A DNA stretch of 64,000 bases from Engraulis encrasicolus (lineage: Eukaryota > Chordata > Actinopteri > Clupeiformes > Engraulidae), in NCBI RefSeq assembly GCF_034702125.1, contig NC_085861.1, positions 2,227,042 to 2,291,041 on the forward strand, in the 5' to 3' direction. The first letter of the stretch is position 1, and every line of letters starts with the position of its first letter. Below are positions 47,341 through 60,892 of this stretch, one piece after another. The translations under genes and the position numbers were made by a program. The notes beneath the pieces were generated by a model. It was not told the origin of the DNA. It made no database searches and saw nothing but the letters and a program-made list of their open reading frames with translations.

Positions 47341-48490
47341 GATAGGAAGGCTTACTCACGTCATAACAGCGTAGTACGAAATGATGGCGAGGGGAGTACA
47401 GAAATTGTATTCTTCTTTCACGGTTAGTATTGGAAGCATCAGGGAAGCATGCAATGCCACTTCCGCGAGTGTGGAACAGGTCATAGGACAGCGTGAATGT
47501 TTGTCAGCTGTCCATAATTACCCCCACCAATTACTGCTGACCAACAGCTGCAGTTAATTTGGCCACAAATTATCCATCATGGTGTCGCCCCCACTGACCA
47601 TGCGCAAGAGAGTACGGAAATTGTATCCATCGCACCCACTGACCAATGACCATGCGCAAGGGAGTTAATTTTCCATCTACTCATGTCCTCAGGCAACGCC
47701 CCCGTACTACACCATGGCCAATGCATTTCCCCCCCAAGGGATTGTTCTCTGTCGAATTTCTTTGGTTCTACTCACCGCACCTGTGAATAATACTTACCTG
47801 AGGAACATTGACATGGAACTTTCCTTTTCGGTCGGAAGTGTGATGGATTACTTACAGTAGTCCTCGATTGCTTACACACAATTTCTGGTACTTCACACAC
47901 AATTCTCAGAACATCTCACCCATTTCCCAACTCCCCTAAACAATGTCACTGAACACTAAGCACAATTCCTTCTTTACACTCACATTTTAGTTTTAAAACA
48001 CACTCGTTTCAAACCACTATGCACAATTATCTGGATTACACACAATTTTCATGAAGAAAATCCCTGGTTGTCGCATTGAACACACTGTCATTCAAAACAC
48101 TAAAATCAACTGCCATACTATGTTCACTTCCTCATCACATGAGCAAACTCTCTTCATATCAGTTTACAATCTGAAATCATCACCCCATAAGGACACACAT
48201 TGCATGTGATATTGATGAAAACATGAGTGGATGCAGTGAGAAAACACATTTGTTTAGTTTTTGAACTCCAAAATATGTTATACAAGAGATCACTTTCGTG
48301 TGGTTATCCAATATTTAACAATAAATTAGTGCAATTTTTTTTAAATGTCAGGAAAAAAAACAGGGATTTCTTTCATGAAAATTGTGTGTGTGTGCGTGTG
48401 TGTTCGCATGTGTGAGGGTAGGGGCCAGTTCGGTATGAAGAGTAAATGGTTTTCAAACCTAAAATGACTCACTGCCTCACCACAGAACCT
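47341..48490. other. Unannotated DNA
   Basis: No supported gene. ACACACAATTT and CATTTAAAACACT-like words recur around 47875-48070 and again near 49390-49440, hinting at a decayed repeat. Confidence 0.45.
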
Positions 48491-48498
48491 GTTACGTA

Positions 48499-48642
48499 AT
48501 GGAGTGTGTGTGTGCGTGTGTGTGTATGTGTATATGTACAGTATGTCTGTATTTATTCTGTATGTGTGTGTGTGTGTGTGTGTGTACATGTATCTCTGTA
48601 TGTGGGTGTGTGCATGTACTGTGTGTGTGTGTGTGTGTGTGT

Positions 48643-48735
<93 letters not shown>
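48499..48735. repeat. Long (GT)n microsatellite
   Basis: An interrupted GT tract at 48499-48650, then pure (GT)n to 48735. Confidence 0.95.
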
Positions 48736-48736
<1 letters not shown>

Positions 48737-48947
48737 TTGTGAGGGGGTGGGAGGAATTTTGTTGCTATAAATAATTAAACTCATTAATAAAACAAAGTCT
48801 CCGTTTCTGTTCATCACACACGCGGACACACACACAGGGCCGCTGACAGCTTTTCCTGGGCCCAGGACAAAGTCATCTGAAAGGGCCCCCTACCCAGTAC
48901 ATACAATGAAATGGTAACACAATTCTGGGCCCAGCGGCGGGCCTGCA

Positions 48948-49129
<182 letters not shown>

Positions 49130-50672
49130 GAGTTGATATTATTGACGGGTTAAACTCAAAAGCATGAAAATCAGTATTGTGAAATTCTTAAGTACTTTCT
49201 TTCATTCAAACACTGTTTTTACAGTTTTTGCCTACTGCTTAAACACTATAGGCAGATGCTTAAACCAAAGTAGCATATCGTTAAGTTGTTGGTGCATAAC
49301 TTAAACACTTATTGCTTGACTTTAAACAAAAGTAAGCATTACACTTTCATACCAGTTTAGCAAGGCACTTGCTCCTTTACGCAACACACAGACTCCAGCT
49401 GTCTACACACAATTTCATACACAAGACACTTTGTTCAAAAGTAATATAAAATATGATATAATATAAATATTATAAAATATAAAATATAAAATATAAAAAT
49501 ATANAATATTATATAATATAAAATCTCAGAGTGTCATTGTGAAAACACATCTTTAAAAAAAAAACTAATCACATGGATGTATGACAAGATTTAGGCACCG
49601 ACAATAAAACACATGCTTTCAAAATTGAACACTATTCTGCCATGTTACAAAGTTGCATGCTTTATATTACATTGCATTTGTTTTATTTTGCATTTACAGT
49701 GAGGAGAATAAGTATTTGATCCCTTGCTGATTTTGTTGGTTTGCCCACTAATAAAGACATGATCAGTCTTTAATGATAATGATAATATGTATTCTAATAT
49801 GGAGAGACAGAAAATCAAAAAGAAAATCCAGAAATTAACTCTAAAGAATATATAATAATTGATTTATATTTAATTGAGGGAAATAAGTATTTGATCCCCT
49901 GCCAACCATTAAGAGTTCTGATCCCGCAGATCAAATGACACTTCCAATCAACTTGTTATCTGAATTGAACACACATGTTAATAGTAACCTGCACAAAAGA
50001 CACATTGAATCTGCAGAATCAGTCCATAGAATCAGTCAATCAATCAAACTAAACTTGCCAACATGGGACAGACCAAAAAGCTGTCAAAGGATGTCAGGGA
50101 CAATATTTTAGAACTCAACAAGGCTGAAATGGGCTCCTGGGTATTAAAGAGCAAACTGTTGGTGCATTTCTTCCCAATTTTAGGACATACAAAATGATTA
50201 TCAATCATCAATCTTAGGCCTGTCTCTGGTTCCATACAAGATTTGACCTTGTGGGAATTTAATAATCAGAAAAAAGGAGATAAAGCACCTTAAAACTGTA
50301 TGGGAGGAGCTAGGAAATGATCTCAAGGCAGCTGGGACCTCAATCACTAAGAAAACTATTGGAAACACTTGATACCACAGCGGATTAAAATCCTGCAGTG
50401 CATGTATGGTACCCCGGCTTCAGAAGGAACCTGTTCAGGCTCACCTGAGGTTTGCCAATGAACGTCAACTATGATCCCAAGAACAACACCTTCTCCAACA
50501 TCATGAATGAAAGTGGTAACATTATGTTTTGAGGTTGTCTGGCCACAACTTCACATCGTCAAGAAATGGATGGAGGCAGGCATGTAAACGTACAATGCTG
50601 CATGCCAACCTCTTTCCCACCACCACTAGACTGAAGGTGGGTCATGGATTGGCCTCCCAAAATTATAATAAT

Positions 50673-51347
50673 CCATAACATAGAGAAGAAGTAGACCTGC
50701 TGGCCAGATGGTGCAAAGACAACAACCTCCTGCTGAATGTCAACAAGACCAAGGAGATTGTTGTCAACTTTCAGAGGGTCCAAAAACAACTGCCACCACT
50801 GACCATCGACGGTGATGCTGTGGAGAGAGTGAGCAGCACCAAGTTCCTTGGAGTGCACATCAGCGACGACCTCTCTTGGACCACCAACACTACATCACTG
50901 GCGAAGAAGGCCCATCAGCGTCTCTACTTCTTGCGCAAACTAAAGAAGGCAAGTGCTACACCCTCCATCATGACAACATTCTACAGAGGAACCATAGAGA
51001 GCGTCGTGTCCAGCTGCATCACAGTGTGGGGAGGAAGCTGCACGGAGAAAAACAGGAAGACACTCCAGCGTGTTGTGAACACAGCGAAGAAGATCATTGG
51101 AGTACCACTCCCCTCCCTGCAGGACATTTACACCGCACGCCTCACCCGAAAAGCACTGATGATCATCAAAGACACAAGCCACCCTGCACACAAACTGTTC
51201 AGCCTCCTGCCCTCTGGAAAGAGGTACAGGCGCCTCCGTTCCCGTACCACCAGGCTTGCAAGCAGCACGATGCATCAAGCAATCAAGATACTGAACACTC
51301 AACCCACTCTCCCTTCACTGTCAGCCTCTAGCCAGCCAGGCCACTGA
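50673..51347 (+). pseudogene. L2-like LINE, RT C-terminal end
   Basis: The open frame encodes the end of a non-LTR reverse transcriptase. REEVDLLARWCKDNNLLLNV and NKTKEIVVNF come first, then the KFLGVHISDDLSW thumb motif, then HQRLYFLRKLKKA, SCITVWGGSC and LQRVVNTAKKIIG. The end, SGKRYRRLRSRTTRLASS, is usual for fish L2-like elements, and the stop is at 51347. The frame is intact but truncated at its 5' end; endonuclease and RT palm are missing. I extended it upstream of the first start-like codon because the same frame stays open and conserved back to about 50673. Confidence 0.88.
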
Positions 51348-51449
51348 CAACGCTCCCCCCCTCATCCCCACCACCATATCTGCGACTGAACATTCCACCT
51401 GCACTACTACATCTGTGACTGAACTTTCAACCTGCACTAACTCAAAACA

Positions 51450-51599
<150 letters not shown>

Positions 51600-51668
51600 G
51601 CACACTGCACTTTCTGCACTAAACCCAAACATACACACACTGACACACAACTCATACTCACACACATA

Positions 51669-53280
51669 CAGTTGAGGACGATATTATTAGCCCCCCTCCT
51701 GAAATTAGACATTTCTCTTGATTTCTCTGTAAGAATGACCATTATTAACCGTTTCTGTTATTCTGGAAACAAATACACTGGTGGAGATAATGTTCAATGA
51801 GTTGAATTTGGATTTTTCTATTGTTACGATGAGTTTAAACAAAAAAGGGCAAAAATGACAAGGACAAAATTATTAGCCCCCTGATCATTAAAAGTCAATA
51901 TGGTGCCATTTATGAACCAAAACTGACAACAGGCTCTGATAAGTTGCTACCTAGGTTGGCACATGCCCCACTAGGGATTTTGGCCCATTTCTTCACTGCA
52001 AAGTGTTCTAGCTGGTCCAAATCGCATGGATGCTGAGCATAGACATTAACCACAGACTCTCAGTGGGATTGAGGACTGGACTATGAGCGGGTGATTCCAA
52101 TATCTTGGTTTTAGTGTCCTTCAAGAACCTCTGAACTAATCTAAATGCATGCTTTGGGTTACAATGTTGTTGGAAGACCCAGCAATCCATAATCAGACCC
52201 AGACTCCCTGTGTCTGAGGCTGAATAACAGACTGAACTTAATGCCCCACCACTATGTGTAACTGTGGAAACTGCTTAGCCTCATTAGACCAAAGAAGCAT
52301 TGGACACCTGCTTAGATGATTGCTATTGACCTGGCCTCACCTGGAGGTTTTTCCCCCACCAAGAAAGACAGTTGTTAGGGCTTGTCATCATATTGGGCTT
52401 CGGGGCCATCATCATAGAAGAACCCCTTTACTAAAGGCAGTGCATATCAGAGTGTTATTGAGCTTTACCTGTGAACATTTGAAAGTCAAAAATGAGTTTT
52501 GAATGTCTCTGCTTTCATCTGATGATATTCAATTGCACCTGCATGGATGCATGAATTCTGCTTCTGTCAGGTGAAGAAAGGGATAGTCCTTGAATCGTTA
52601 TAAGATGGTTTTCACAATTAAACATGGTGGTGGATGCATCATTCTGTGGCAGCCTCAGCCACAGGAAACCTTGTTTGGGTGTATGGCACCATAAAAACTG
52701 AAAATTTTGATAGAATGTGGAAAGTGACCTTGAAAAAATATGCTCATAGAGGGAGCTAAGATCTTCACTGGATCTTTCAATAAGATAATAACCCAAAACT
52801 TGCATCCAAAATAGTTCAAATGTTCTTCAAGGATACTAAAACCATGGTCATGGAGTGGTTCAGACCTCAATCCTTTAGATAGTGTTTGAAGAGTGCTGAA
52901 AATGAATGTCCATCCTCAACATCCATGCAATTTGGACCAGCTTAACTATTTGGGATGAAAAAACCCAAAATCCCTGGTAGGACATGTGCCAACATAGTTA
53001 ACAACTAATCAAAGTGCCTGGTGTCAATTTTTGTTCATAAATGGCACTGTATTGACTATTAATGATAAGGGGGCTAATAATTTTGTCCTTGCCATTTTTA
53101 GACTTTTTTGTTTAAACTCATTGTGAAAATGGAAAAGTCCAAATTTAACTTATTGGATACTATCTCCATGGTGTATTTGTTTCCAGAATAACACACATTT
53201 ATTAATAATGATCATTCTCAATGATCAATGAAGAGAAATGTCTAATTTCAGGAGGGGGGCTAATAATATCGTCCTCAACT

Positions 53281-53281
<1 letters not shown>
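51669..53281 (+). mobile_element. Tc1-like transposon (1.6 kb) nested in the LINE
   Basis: Both ends read CAGTTGAGGACGATATTATT inward, with TA at 51667-51668 and 53282-53283. An inner repeat with AAAATTATTAGCCCCCTGATC at the left is mirrored by GGGGCTAATAATTTTGTCC at the right. A transposase piece is recognisable at 52353-52502 (KTVVRACHHIGLRGHHHRRT, PLLKAVHIRV), matching the linker before the DDE domain in Tc1 proteins. The catalytic part is decayed by stops and frameshifts. The length is the usual 1.6 kb, so the element is full-length but inactive. Confidence 0.88.
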
Positions 53282-53336
<55 letters not shown>

Positions 53337-53379
53337 AGGTACACACACACAGACGCACACCGCACTTTCTACCTGCACT

Positions 53380-53438
<59 letters not shown>

Positions 53439-53440
53439 AC

Positions 53441-53518
<78 letters not shown>

Positions 53519-54381
53519 CGCACACAAAACACATACAAACACACACACACACACACATACTGCTGCTGGTGTACTTAAATAAAAACCTTTTTTAATTATT
53601 TATTTCTTCAAATGCTACTATTACTATGTCAGAACGCTATAAAGGACTTTTAGAAAAAGAACAACAAAATACCTCCTCTTAATGTATGTTCTCTACAAGT
53701 CTTCTGTTGTCCAGTCTTGCACTTTAAATGTCTGTATGAGCAATGTCTACGTCCATACTGTCTATGTCCATGTATGAGTACTGTCTATGTCTATACTGTC
53801 TATGTCCTTACCTAGATTAGTCTATGTCTGCATGGGAGAGCAAGAAACGCAATTTCAAATTCTTTGTATGACCAGTGCATGTAAAGAAATTGACAATAAA
53901 CTTGACTTGACTTGACTTGACTTGACTAACATACAGCCCAAGCAACGAAGGAGTAGCTCAAGCAGAAGCACATTAAGGTCATGAAGTGGCCTAGACAGTT
54001 TCCAAACATTAACCCTATAATAATCCTGTGAAGGGAACAGAAGCTCCCATTTGGCAAGCTACAGTCATACAACTTAAGTGATTTAGAGATGATCTGCAAA
54101 GAAAAGTGGACAAAAATCCTTTCTAATATATCCACAAACATTGTCATTACCTGAAAGAAACATCTGACCTCAGTATGAGAAAACAAGGGCTTTGCCACCA
54201 AGTATTTGGTCTTCTTTGACTAGAGGGGTCAAATACTTATTTTCCTCAATGGAATACAAATAAATTAAAATATATTCTTCAAAGTTATTTTCTGGATTTT
54301 CTTTTTGATATTCTGTCTCTCTATATTAGAATACATTTTATCATTAATATTATAGAATAGTCATGTCTTTATTAGTGGGCT

Positions 54382-54870
54382 ATTATTAGTTATTTATAAG
54401 CTCTGCTGGATAAGCGTGATTAATAATCGTGATCGTGATTTTGATCTAAATAATCGTGATTATAATTTCGTGCAGCCCTAAATGTTATTGTCAACAGCAT
54501 GATGTAATAATGATATATCAATGCTTATAATAGGATTATAAATGCACAACAAACCATTAGCTATCTATTAGTTAACCATTTTTGCGGAAGGTTATTGTGA
54601 AGTGTTACCAAGGATAACATTTATGGACGCTTCTGGTATCGGAGATCAAAGCACACTACAAATGGCCTTCAACAGCAGAGGCGCCAGCTCTGAGCTCTCA
54701 AGATATCAGAAGCAGCAAGAGTAAACCTGGCACATTCCTTTGTGAAGAGTAGGCTCAACATACTTAACTCCTCAACAGCATTTGGTCAAGCACTTGTTTG
54801 TCACTTTGTCACCTACAAATGCAGCAGGTAAAACACTAAAATTCAATAATAATCATCACTATTGCATTCA
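54382..54870. other. Unannotated DNA
   Basis: A/T-rich sequence with short ATAATCGTGAT repeats near 54410-54470. No gene or clear element was recognised. Confidence 0.5.
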
Positions 54871-55061
54871 TAATGATAACAGGCACAATTAATATTTCTA
54901 TTTAAATGTTTACATATGCATGCATAATATTACCATTTATATATTAACATAGGCATGATATATATTTCTATTTACATGTTTACATAGACATGATTAATAT
55001 TTACATTTACATGTTAACTTAGGCTTGATTAATATTTCCATTTAAATGTCAACATAGGCAA
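54871..55061. repeat. 35-bp tandem array, left segment
   Basis: About five diverged units of the form ATAGGCATGATTAATATTTC followed by CATTTAAATGTTAAC. The array is cut at 55061 by the LTR element and continues at 59553. Confidence 0.85.
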
Positions 55062-55846
55062 TGTAGCAGGATGACCGGCGACGGAGTGGACAAGAGACAG
55101 TTTTCTTCCCAAGGGACAAGCTTTTCTTTTTCTTTTTCTTCTTTTTCAATTTTCTTAAAAGTGCATTTACAGGGGTTCAAAAATGAGGAAAACAAAAATG
55201 AGGAAATCATGAACCAAAAACAATGCCAAGAGTGCCAGACTATAGCTACTATGGCTTCTGAGCCACTACTTGCATATAAGTTCTGAGACACAACTGTCTC
55301 CTATGCTGCTCAACCAAACAATGAGGCTCTGAGCCATAATCAAACAAACAGCCCCTCCCCTCAGGTAAGACCATTCACAAAATAAATCAATCAACTCAAT
55401 AACAATACTTGAAGCCCAAAACAACAAACCAAAGAAATGCAATCAAAATACTTAAACAACCAAAATCATTTTCTTCAGCCAAAACCTTTCCTATGCATAA
55501 TAAAAAACATTTTCCATATTCCTGATAAAAACTCCCCCGTTAAAAATGGTTTGCCCCGCTGAACCTCGGCAACCCCACTATAAATGCACAGTGGGGTGCC
55601 CCAATCAGGAAGTGATTGCATGCAGGTAAGTTGGTCAGTGACTGACTCAGGAATGTTTGCTTTACAATCTTTTAAGTAAATAAACTTCTATGATTTCAAA
55701 TGTAGTGATTCTTTAACCTTACAACTAGTAAACAGATGAAAGATGATAAATGGGTAACGCTATGATATGTGCATTTTAAAACGCGGTAAAATGGACACAT
55801 TGAAACATAAGAAATGCTGGTAGGCCTTTCCCTGCACTCCATGTTA

Positions 55847-57291
55847 GGGTGGTTGACGTTTAAGGGCGTAACGCAAAAAAAAAAAAGTTTTTCAAATTCC
55901 TGAAAAAATGATGGATAAAAATTGGAAAACAATAGAAAAAAATAAAGCACTTAGTGGTCTGTGGAATTTCACCTTATTTTTGCCATTTTTGGGAATATGT
56001 GTCCTGCATCAACACATAGCATAGGCATGTCACACCGCAGGAAAATGGAGTCACACCACAGGGAATTCACTGCATTATGGCCATTTTAATCCTTTTGTAT
56101 ACATGACTGACATCTGAGCTCATGCTAACTTGATAATGATATTGTGTTTAATCTTAATATGTGTTTTCATTAAAAAAAAACTTTTTTTTCCTCCTATAAG
56201 AGCAGTCACACCACAGGACACCATAAAATGAACATAAGCATTGCGGGACAGAAAGATTGCAATATGAAGACATATTAAGAGGTTAAGAGTCACCTTAAAC
56301 TTCCACAGCACTCTCCAATAACTGAGGTACTGACTGGTTAGGAGCCAGTCTTTAAGACCCTTGTAGTTGGCCTTGCAGCTGCCCATTCACAAACATTGAC
56401 ATACATGTCACCCCACAGGACGCAATTTGTGTTCCGAAATTGAACTTGTAGTTAATATTACTGTCTTGAGTTTTTTCCACATTCACATATCTTAATCTAA
56501 AGTTAAGATTTATGCAATCATGCCAAATGCTTCATACATTATTCAAAATGTTGTCGGTTAATTTATATATATATATTATTATATATTGTTTCATTAATGT
56601 TACAGTCACACCGCAGGAAATTTGACATATAAACCTTTACATAAATCTTAACAAAAATGTTTCTTCTCATTTAAGACTAATATGAAACATAATGTACCAC
56701 ATCGTCTTTCATTGACATATGTTTTTTAAGTAAGGGTTAACGTTCGGCGAGAAGGTCGCTACCGTGGAATAGCAGCACGACAGAGAGAATCTTTAGACCC
56801 CGACGCGTAGCGGAGGGGTCTTGTTCTCTCTGAAGTGCTGCTATTCCACAAAGCGACCGACTCGCCGAAAGTTAACCCGCTTATTATATGGATATACTTA
56901 TGATTCACACATGGCGGGGACATTTCTTTAGGCCTATTTAATGTTAAGTCAAAAGATTGTTGCTGCGCAAAACAAAACAGTGCCGTTGTGGAACACCGCT
57001 AGGCAACAGCTAGGTAGCCAGGACAACAGGTGTTGTCTATCACAGCAGCTGATTAGAGGCTTGTTTAAAGTCGCTTTAGCAGTGAAAAGTCTTGTTGCCA
57101 TTGACAGCGGTCTGTTATAGACCAACCCGTCCGTTATCGAAAAATAACAGACGTGCGAACGTTGGGGAGCCCCGTTGAAATGAATGGAGCATTCGACCGA
57201 TGACGTCACAACCATATAATAAAGGAAAATAACAGTTTTGTAGGTTCTTAACCAATGTTACGAAAAAACAAGGCGTCACGTCTCCCACCCT
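55847..57291. mobile_element. DNA transposon inserted in the 3' LTR
   Basis: Comparison with the other LTR defines this insertion exactly: the intact LTR reads CATGTTACAATG. The insertion starts GGGTGGTTGACG and ends CGTCTCCCACCCT, with TTA on both sides (55844-55846 and 57292-57294). A TTA duplication with GGG-type ends fits PIF/Harbinger, by inference. Five TCACACCRCAGGA-like words recur at irregular spacing (56030-56610). A hairpin lies at 56736-56878. No transposase is visible. Confidence 0.75.
56736..56878. repeat. Long imperfect hairpin (MITE-like)
   Basis: GTTAACGTTCGGCGAGAAGG at the left is mirrored by GTCGGTCGCT...GCCGAAAGTTAAC at the right, and GTGGAATAGCAGCAC by GTGCTGCTATTCCAC. 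The loop contains GACCCCGACGCG. It is nested within the insertion at 55847-57291. Confidence 0.75.
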
Positions 57292-57385
57292 TTACAATGC
57301 TGGGTAAAAGTTATGGCAAATGAAGGTGGTTAATGACTGAACAATGAACCTGCCTGGACGCTATTGGCTGCGTAAGCGTCACAGC

Positions 57386-58521
57386 TCAGTCTGAAGATGG
57401 CCCCTCTGATGGCCTAGAAAGAAAGTCAGCATTAAGGTTCATCTTCCTAGACCTGTACAGTACTTCAAAGTCAAATGGTTGCCCTGCACTTAATACTTTG
57501 GCAGGGGGCAAACAGAGCTCCATGACCTTCCTGGCCACAATTGTAGCAAGAAATGTTCTGGGGTCTAGCACGGTCTGCAGGGGGTGGGGCTCTACTATGG
57601 CCATGACTAATGTCAGTACCAGAGCCAACTCCCCTCCCAAACGATTTACCCCGGCTGCTCTGCTCCAGCACTCCAGCGTACCGGAAGCCTCGGGGACCTC
57701 TGTGCGCAGCCACGTAGCTCTCCACCAGTGTAGCGGCCTCTGCTGTGGTCTTCGGGTTACGCTCCCTGACCCAGGTCCTCACATCGGGATACAGCACGCT
57801 CGAGCACCAGAGTCTCCATCAAGTCTTCTTTGCTGCTCTTCTCATAGCTGGTCCACTTGTAGAACAAGTCCTTCAGACGGAGGTGCAACTCTTGCGGCGT
57901 CTCAGTCGGACTAGTCTCCAGGGCTCTGAACTGCTGTCTGTAGGTCTGTGTTGATTTCATACTTCTTCAACACTGCCTCCTTCAGGCGGTCATAGTCGGT
58001 TGAGTCGGCAGGGTTCATGGCCACGAAAGCACTGCGGGCCTTTCCAGTCAGCAACGGGATGAGGTGCACGGCCCAAGTCGCTCTTCGCCAGCCAAAAGCT
58101 GTGGCTAGCCTTTCGAAGGTCGTCAAGTAGTGCTCGATATTGTCACCTTCTTCCAGCTTGGCCATCTTCGGTGGACGCCCCTCGGTGGTCACTCGCTGTG
58201 CCGATTCCGCCGTTGAACTTGAAGATTCACGGGGTGATGTTGGTTCAGGCGTTGAAGTGCCCTCGGGTGGTGGTGGGGGTGTGGCTCGGCCCGACTCCAT
58301 GTCCAGCTGGAGCTGCGTCACCTGATGAGTCAGGACCTTGACCTGCTGGGCTTGCACGGACGCACCTCTCTCCATTCTCTCATCTCTGGCACGTTGGACT
58401 TCCAAAAACGACTGGAACATAGTAGCAAGTCGCTCGATGGCTGGATCTGCTGTGGCAGGCTGTGGCGTGGGCGCTCCCGTCTCAGTGGCGCCCCCTGTTG
58501 CTCCATCTTCCTGGTTGCCAT
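57386..58521 (-). pseudogene. Gypsy gag with RNase H tail fused by deletion
   Basis: The minus-strand frame opens MATRKMEQQGA (58521); a one-base shift then leads to FQSFLEVQRARDERMERGA, a coiled-coil-like stretch, a proline-rich linker and EGDNIEHYLTTFERLATAFG, then KARSAFVAMNPADSTDYDRL. After a second shift comes RQQFRALETSPTETPQELHL (SCAN-like capsid C-terminal part). After a third come YPDVRTWVRERNPKTTAEAA and the nucleocapsid knuckle CYNCGQEGH. The knuckle stops there. The next residues belong to the RNase H end (GQPFDFEVLYRSRKMNLNAD, FLSRP), so protease, RT, most of RNase H and any downstream integrase are gone. Gag is broken by three frameshifts. Confidence 0.88.
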
Positions 58522-58567
58522 CTTGTCAGCTGCTTCGGTTGGTCTTCTCTCCGTCTCACTCCGCTAC

Positions 58568-58585
58568 CCCAAGCTTCTGACACCA
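58568..58585 (-). other. Primer-binding site of the LTR element
   Basis: TGGTGTCAGAAGCTTGGG on the minus strand, two bases inside the 5' LTR. It begins TGG, as required to pair with a tRNA CCA end. Which tRNA is not decided. Confidence 0.7.
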
Positions 58586-59552
58586 CATGTAGCAGGATGA
58601 CCGGCGACGGAGTGGACAAGAGACAGTTTTCTTCCCAATGGAAAAGCTTTTCTTTTTATTTTTCTTCTTTTTCAATTTTCTTAAAAGTGCACTTACAGGG
58701 CTTCAAAAATGAGCAAAACAAAGATGAGAAAATCATGAACCAAAAACAATGCCAAGAGTGCCAGACTATAGCTACTACGGCTTCTGAGCCACTACTTGCA
58801 TATAAGTTCTGAGACACAACTGTCTCCTATGCTGCTCAACCAAACAATGAGGCTCTGAGCCATCATCAAACAAACAGCCCCTCCCCTCAGGTAAGCCCAT
58901 TCACAAAATAAATCAATCAACTCAATAACAATACTAGAAGCCCAAAATAACAAACCAAAGAAATGCAAACAAAATACATATTTAACCAAAATCATTTTCT
59001 TTAGCCAAAACTCTTTCTAAGCATCATAAAATACATTTTCCATATTCCTGGTAAAAACTCCCCCGTTAAAAATGGACCTCGGCCACCCCACTATAAATGC
59101 ACAGTGGAACATTCCCTCTGGTTCCCCAATCAGGAAGTGATTGCATGCAGGTAAGTTGGTCAGTGACTGACTCAGGAATGTTTGCTTTACAATATTATAA
59201 CTAAATAAACTTCTATGTTTCAAATGTGGTGATTCTTTAACCTTAGAAACTAGTAAACAGATGAGAGATGATGAATGGGTAACGCTATGAAATGCGCATT
59301 TTGAAATGCAGTGAAATGGACACATCGCAACATAAGAAATGCTGGTAGGCCTTTCCCTGCACTCCATGTTACAATGCTGGGTAAAAGTTATGGCAAATGA
59401 AGGTGGTTAATGACTGAACAATGAACCTGGGAATGAAAACAGCATACAGATTAATGAAAAGGAAGACATAGTCGGCGTCAGTGCAGCATGTTGGAAATGC
59501 CGGCTTAATTGCTGTCTGGACGCTATTGGCTGTCACAGCTCAGTCTGTGACA

Positions 59553-59815
59553 GGCAAGATTAATATTTCTATTTAAATGTTTATAAGTATTTCCATTTAC
59601 ATGTTAACATAGGCATGATTAATATTTCCATTTAAATGTTAACATAGGCTTGATTAATATGTCCATTTAAATGTTAACACAGGCTTGATTAATATTTCCA
59701 TTTGTTAACATAGGCATGATTAATATATCCATTTAAATGTTCACATAGGCATAATTAATATTTCCATTTAAATGTTCACATAGGCTTGATTCATATTTCC
59801 ATTTAAATGTTTCCA
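59553..59815. repeat. 35-bp tandem array, right segment
   Basis: About seven to eight units continue the array at 54871-55061 (AGGCTTGATTAATATTTCC then ATTTAAATGTTAAC). The array was one block before the LTR element inserted. Confidence 0.88.
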
Positions 59816-59956
59816 TAATCATTGTGGAGTCCCTTTCTCAGAGCACCACACTGTAATGTTGAAGTTGTTGACTAACAGAGTAATCAAAGGTCTTTAAGGC
59901 TGTTCAATATAGTTCAAACTGTACACAGTACTGAGACTACTTCTGTTGCATGAAGT

Positions 59957-60247
<291 letters not shown>

Positions 60248-60337
60248 GTCATCTGAGGGCTCTTCACTGCTGCTCAGCTTCTACTCCCACCTGCAGGATA
60301 AAGGAGAAAATGAGATCATCTCATACACCCTATCAGA

Positions 60338-60477
<140 letters not shown>

Positions 60478-60574
60478 AAAGAAGGAAAGACAGAAAAAAA
60501 ACAAAGAAAGAAAGTGTCAGAGAATGAACAGATGAGGACCCAGTTGTGTCTGTTTGTTCAGGTTCGGGTTTAGG

Positions 60575-60825
60575 ATGTAGAGCAGAGACAGGTGGGGACA
60601 ATCAGATACTTTAGAGCAGAGACAGGTGGGGACAATCAGATAGAGCAGTAGAGACAGCAAAAATCTTACTGCGTCATCACGAACGAGCCTATTTTTTTCA
60701 AGGGCACAAGGCCAAAGTGTGAGGGCACAAGTCGCGAAATTCCTACCCTGGCAGAGACAGGTGGCTACAATCAGGTAGAGCAGAGACAGGTGGCTACAAT
60801 CAGATAGAGTAGAGAAAGAGCAGAT
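60575..60825. repeat. ~33-bp minisatellite, interrupted
   Basis: Units GCAGAGACAGGTGG(G/C) followed by (G/T)ACAATCAG occur as a pair near 60580 and 60613 and another pair near 60753 and 60780. About 95 bp of unrelated sequence (60655-60750) separates the pairs. The variant (GGGG or GGCT) is the same within each pair. Confidence 0.8.
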
Positions 60826-60892
60826 AGCAGAGTGGCTGATTGAAAGAAATTAGTGGCCATTACTAGGCAGAGAGAGAGAGAGAGACTGAGGC

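Larger units (their letters stand above)
55062..59552 (-). mobile_element. Ty3/gypsy-type LTR retrotransposon, internally deleted
   Basis: The plus-strand ends are TGTAGCAGG (55062) and CTGTGACA (59552), flanked by the perfect 5-bp repeat GGCAA at 55057-55061 and 59553-59557. The element is transcribed leftward. Its 5' LTR is 58588-59552. Its 3' LTR is 55062 to about 57399, enlarged by an insertion at 55847-57291. The primer-binding site TGGTGTCAGAAGCTTGGG (minus strand, 58585-58568) follows the 5' LTR after two bases. Internally only gag and the tail of RNase H remain. The two LTRs differ by indels, including an ~84-bp stretch (about 59429-59512) absent from the 3' LTR. Confidence 0.93.
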
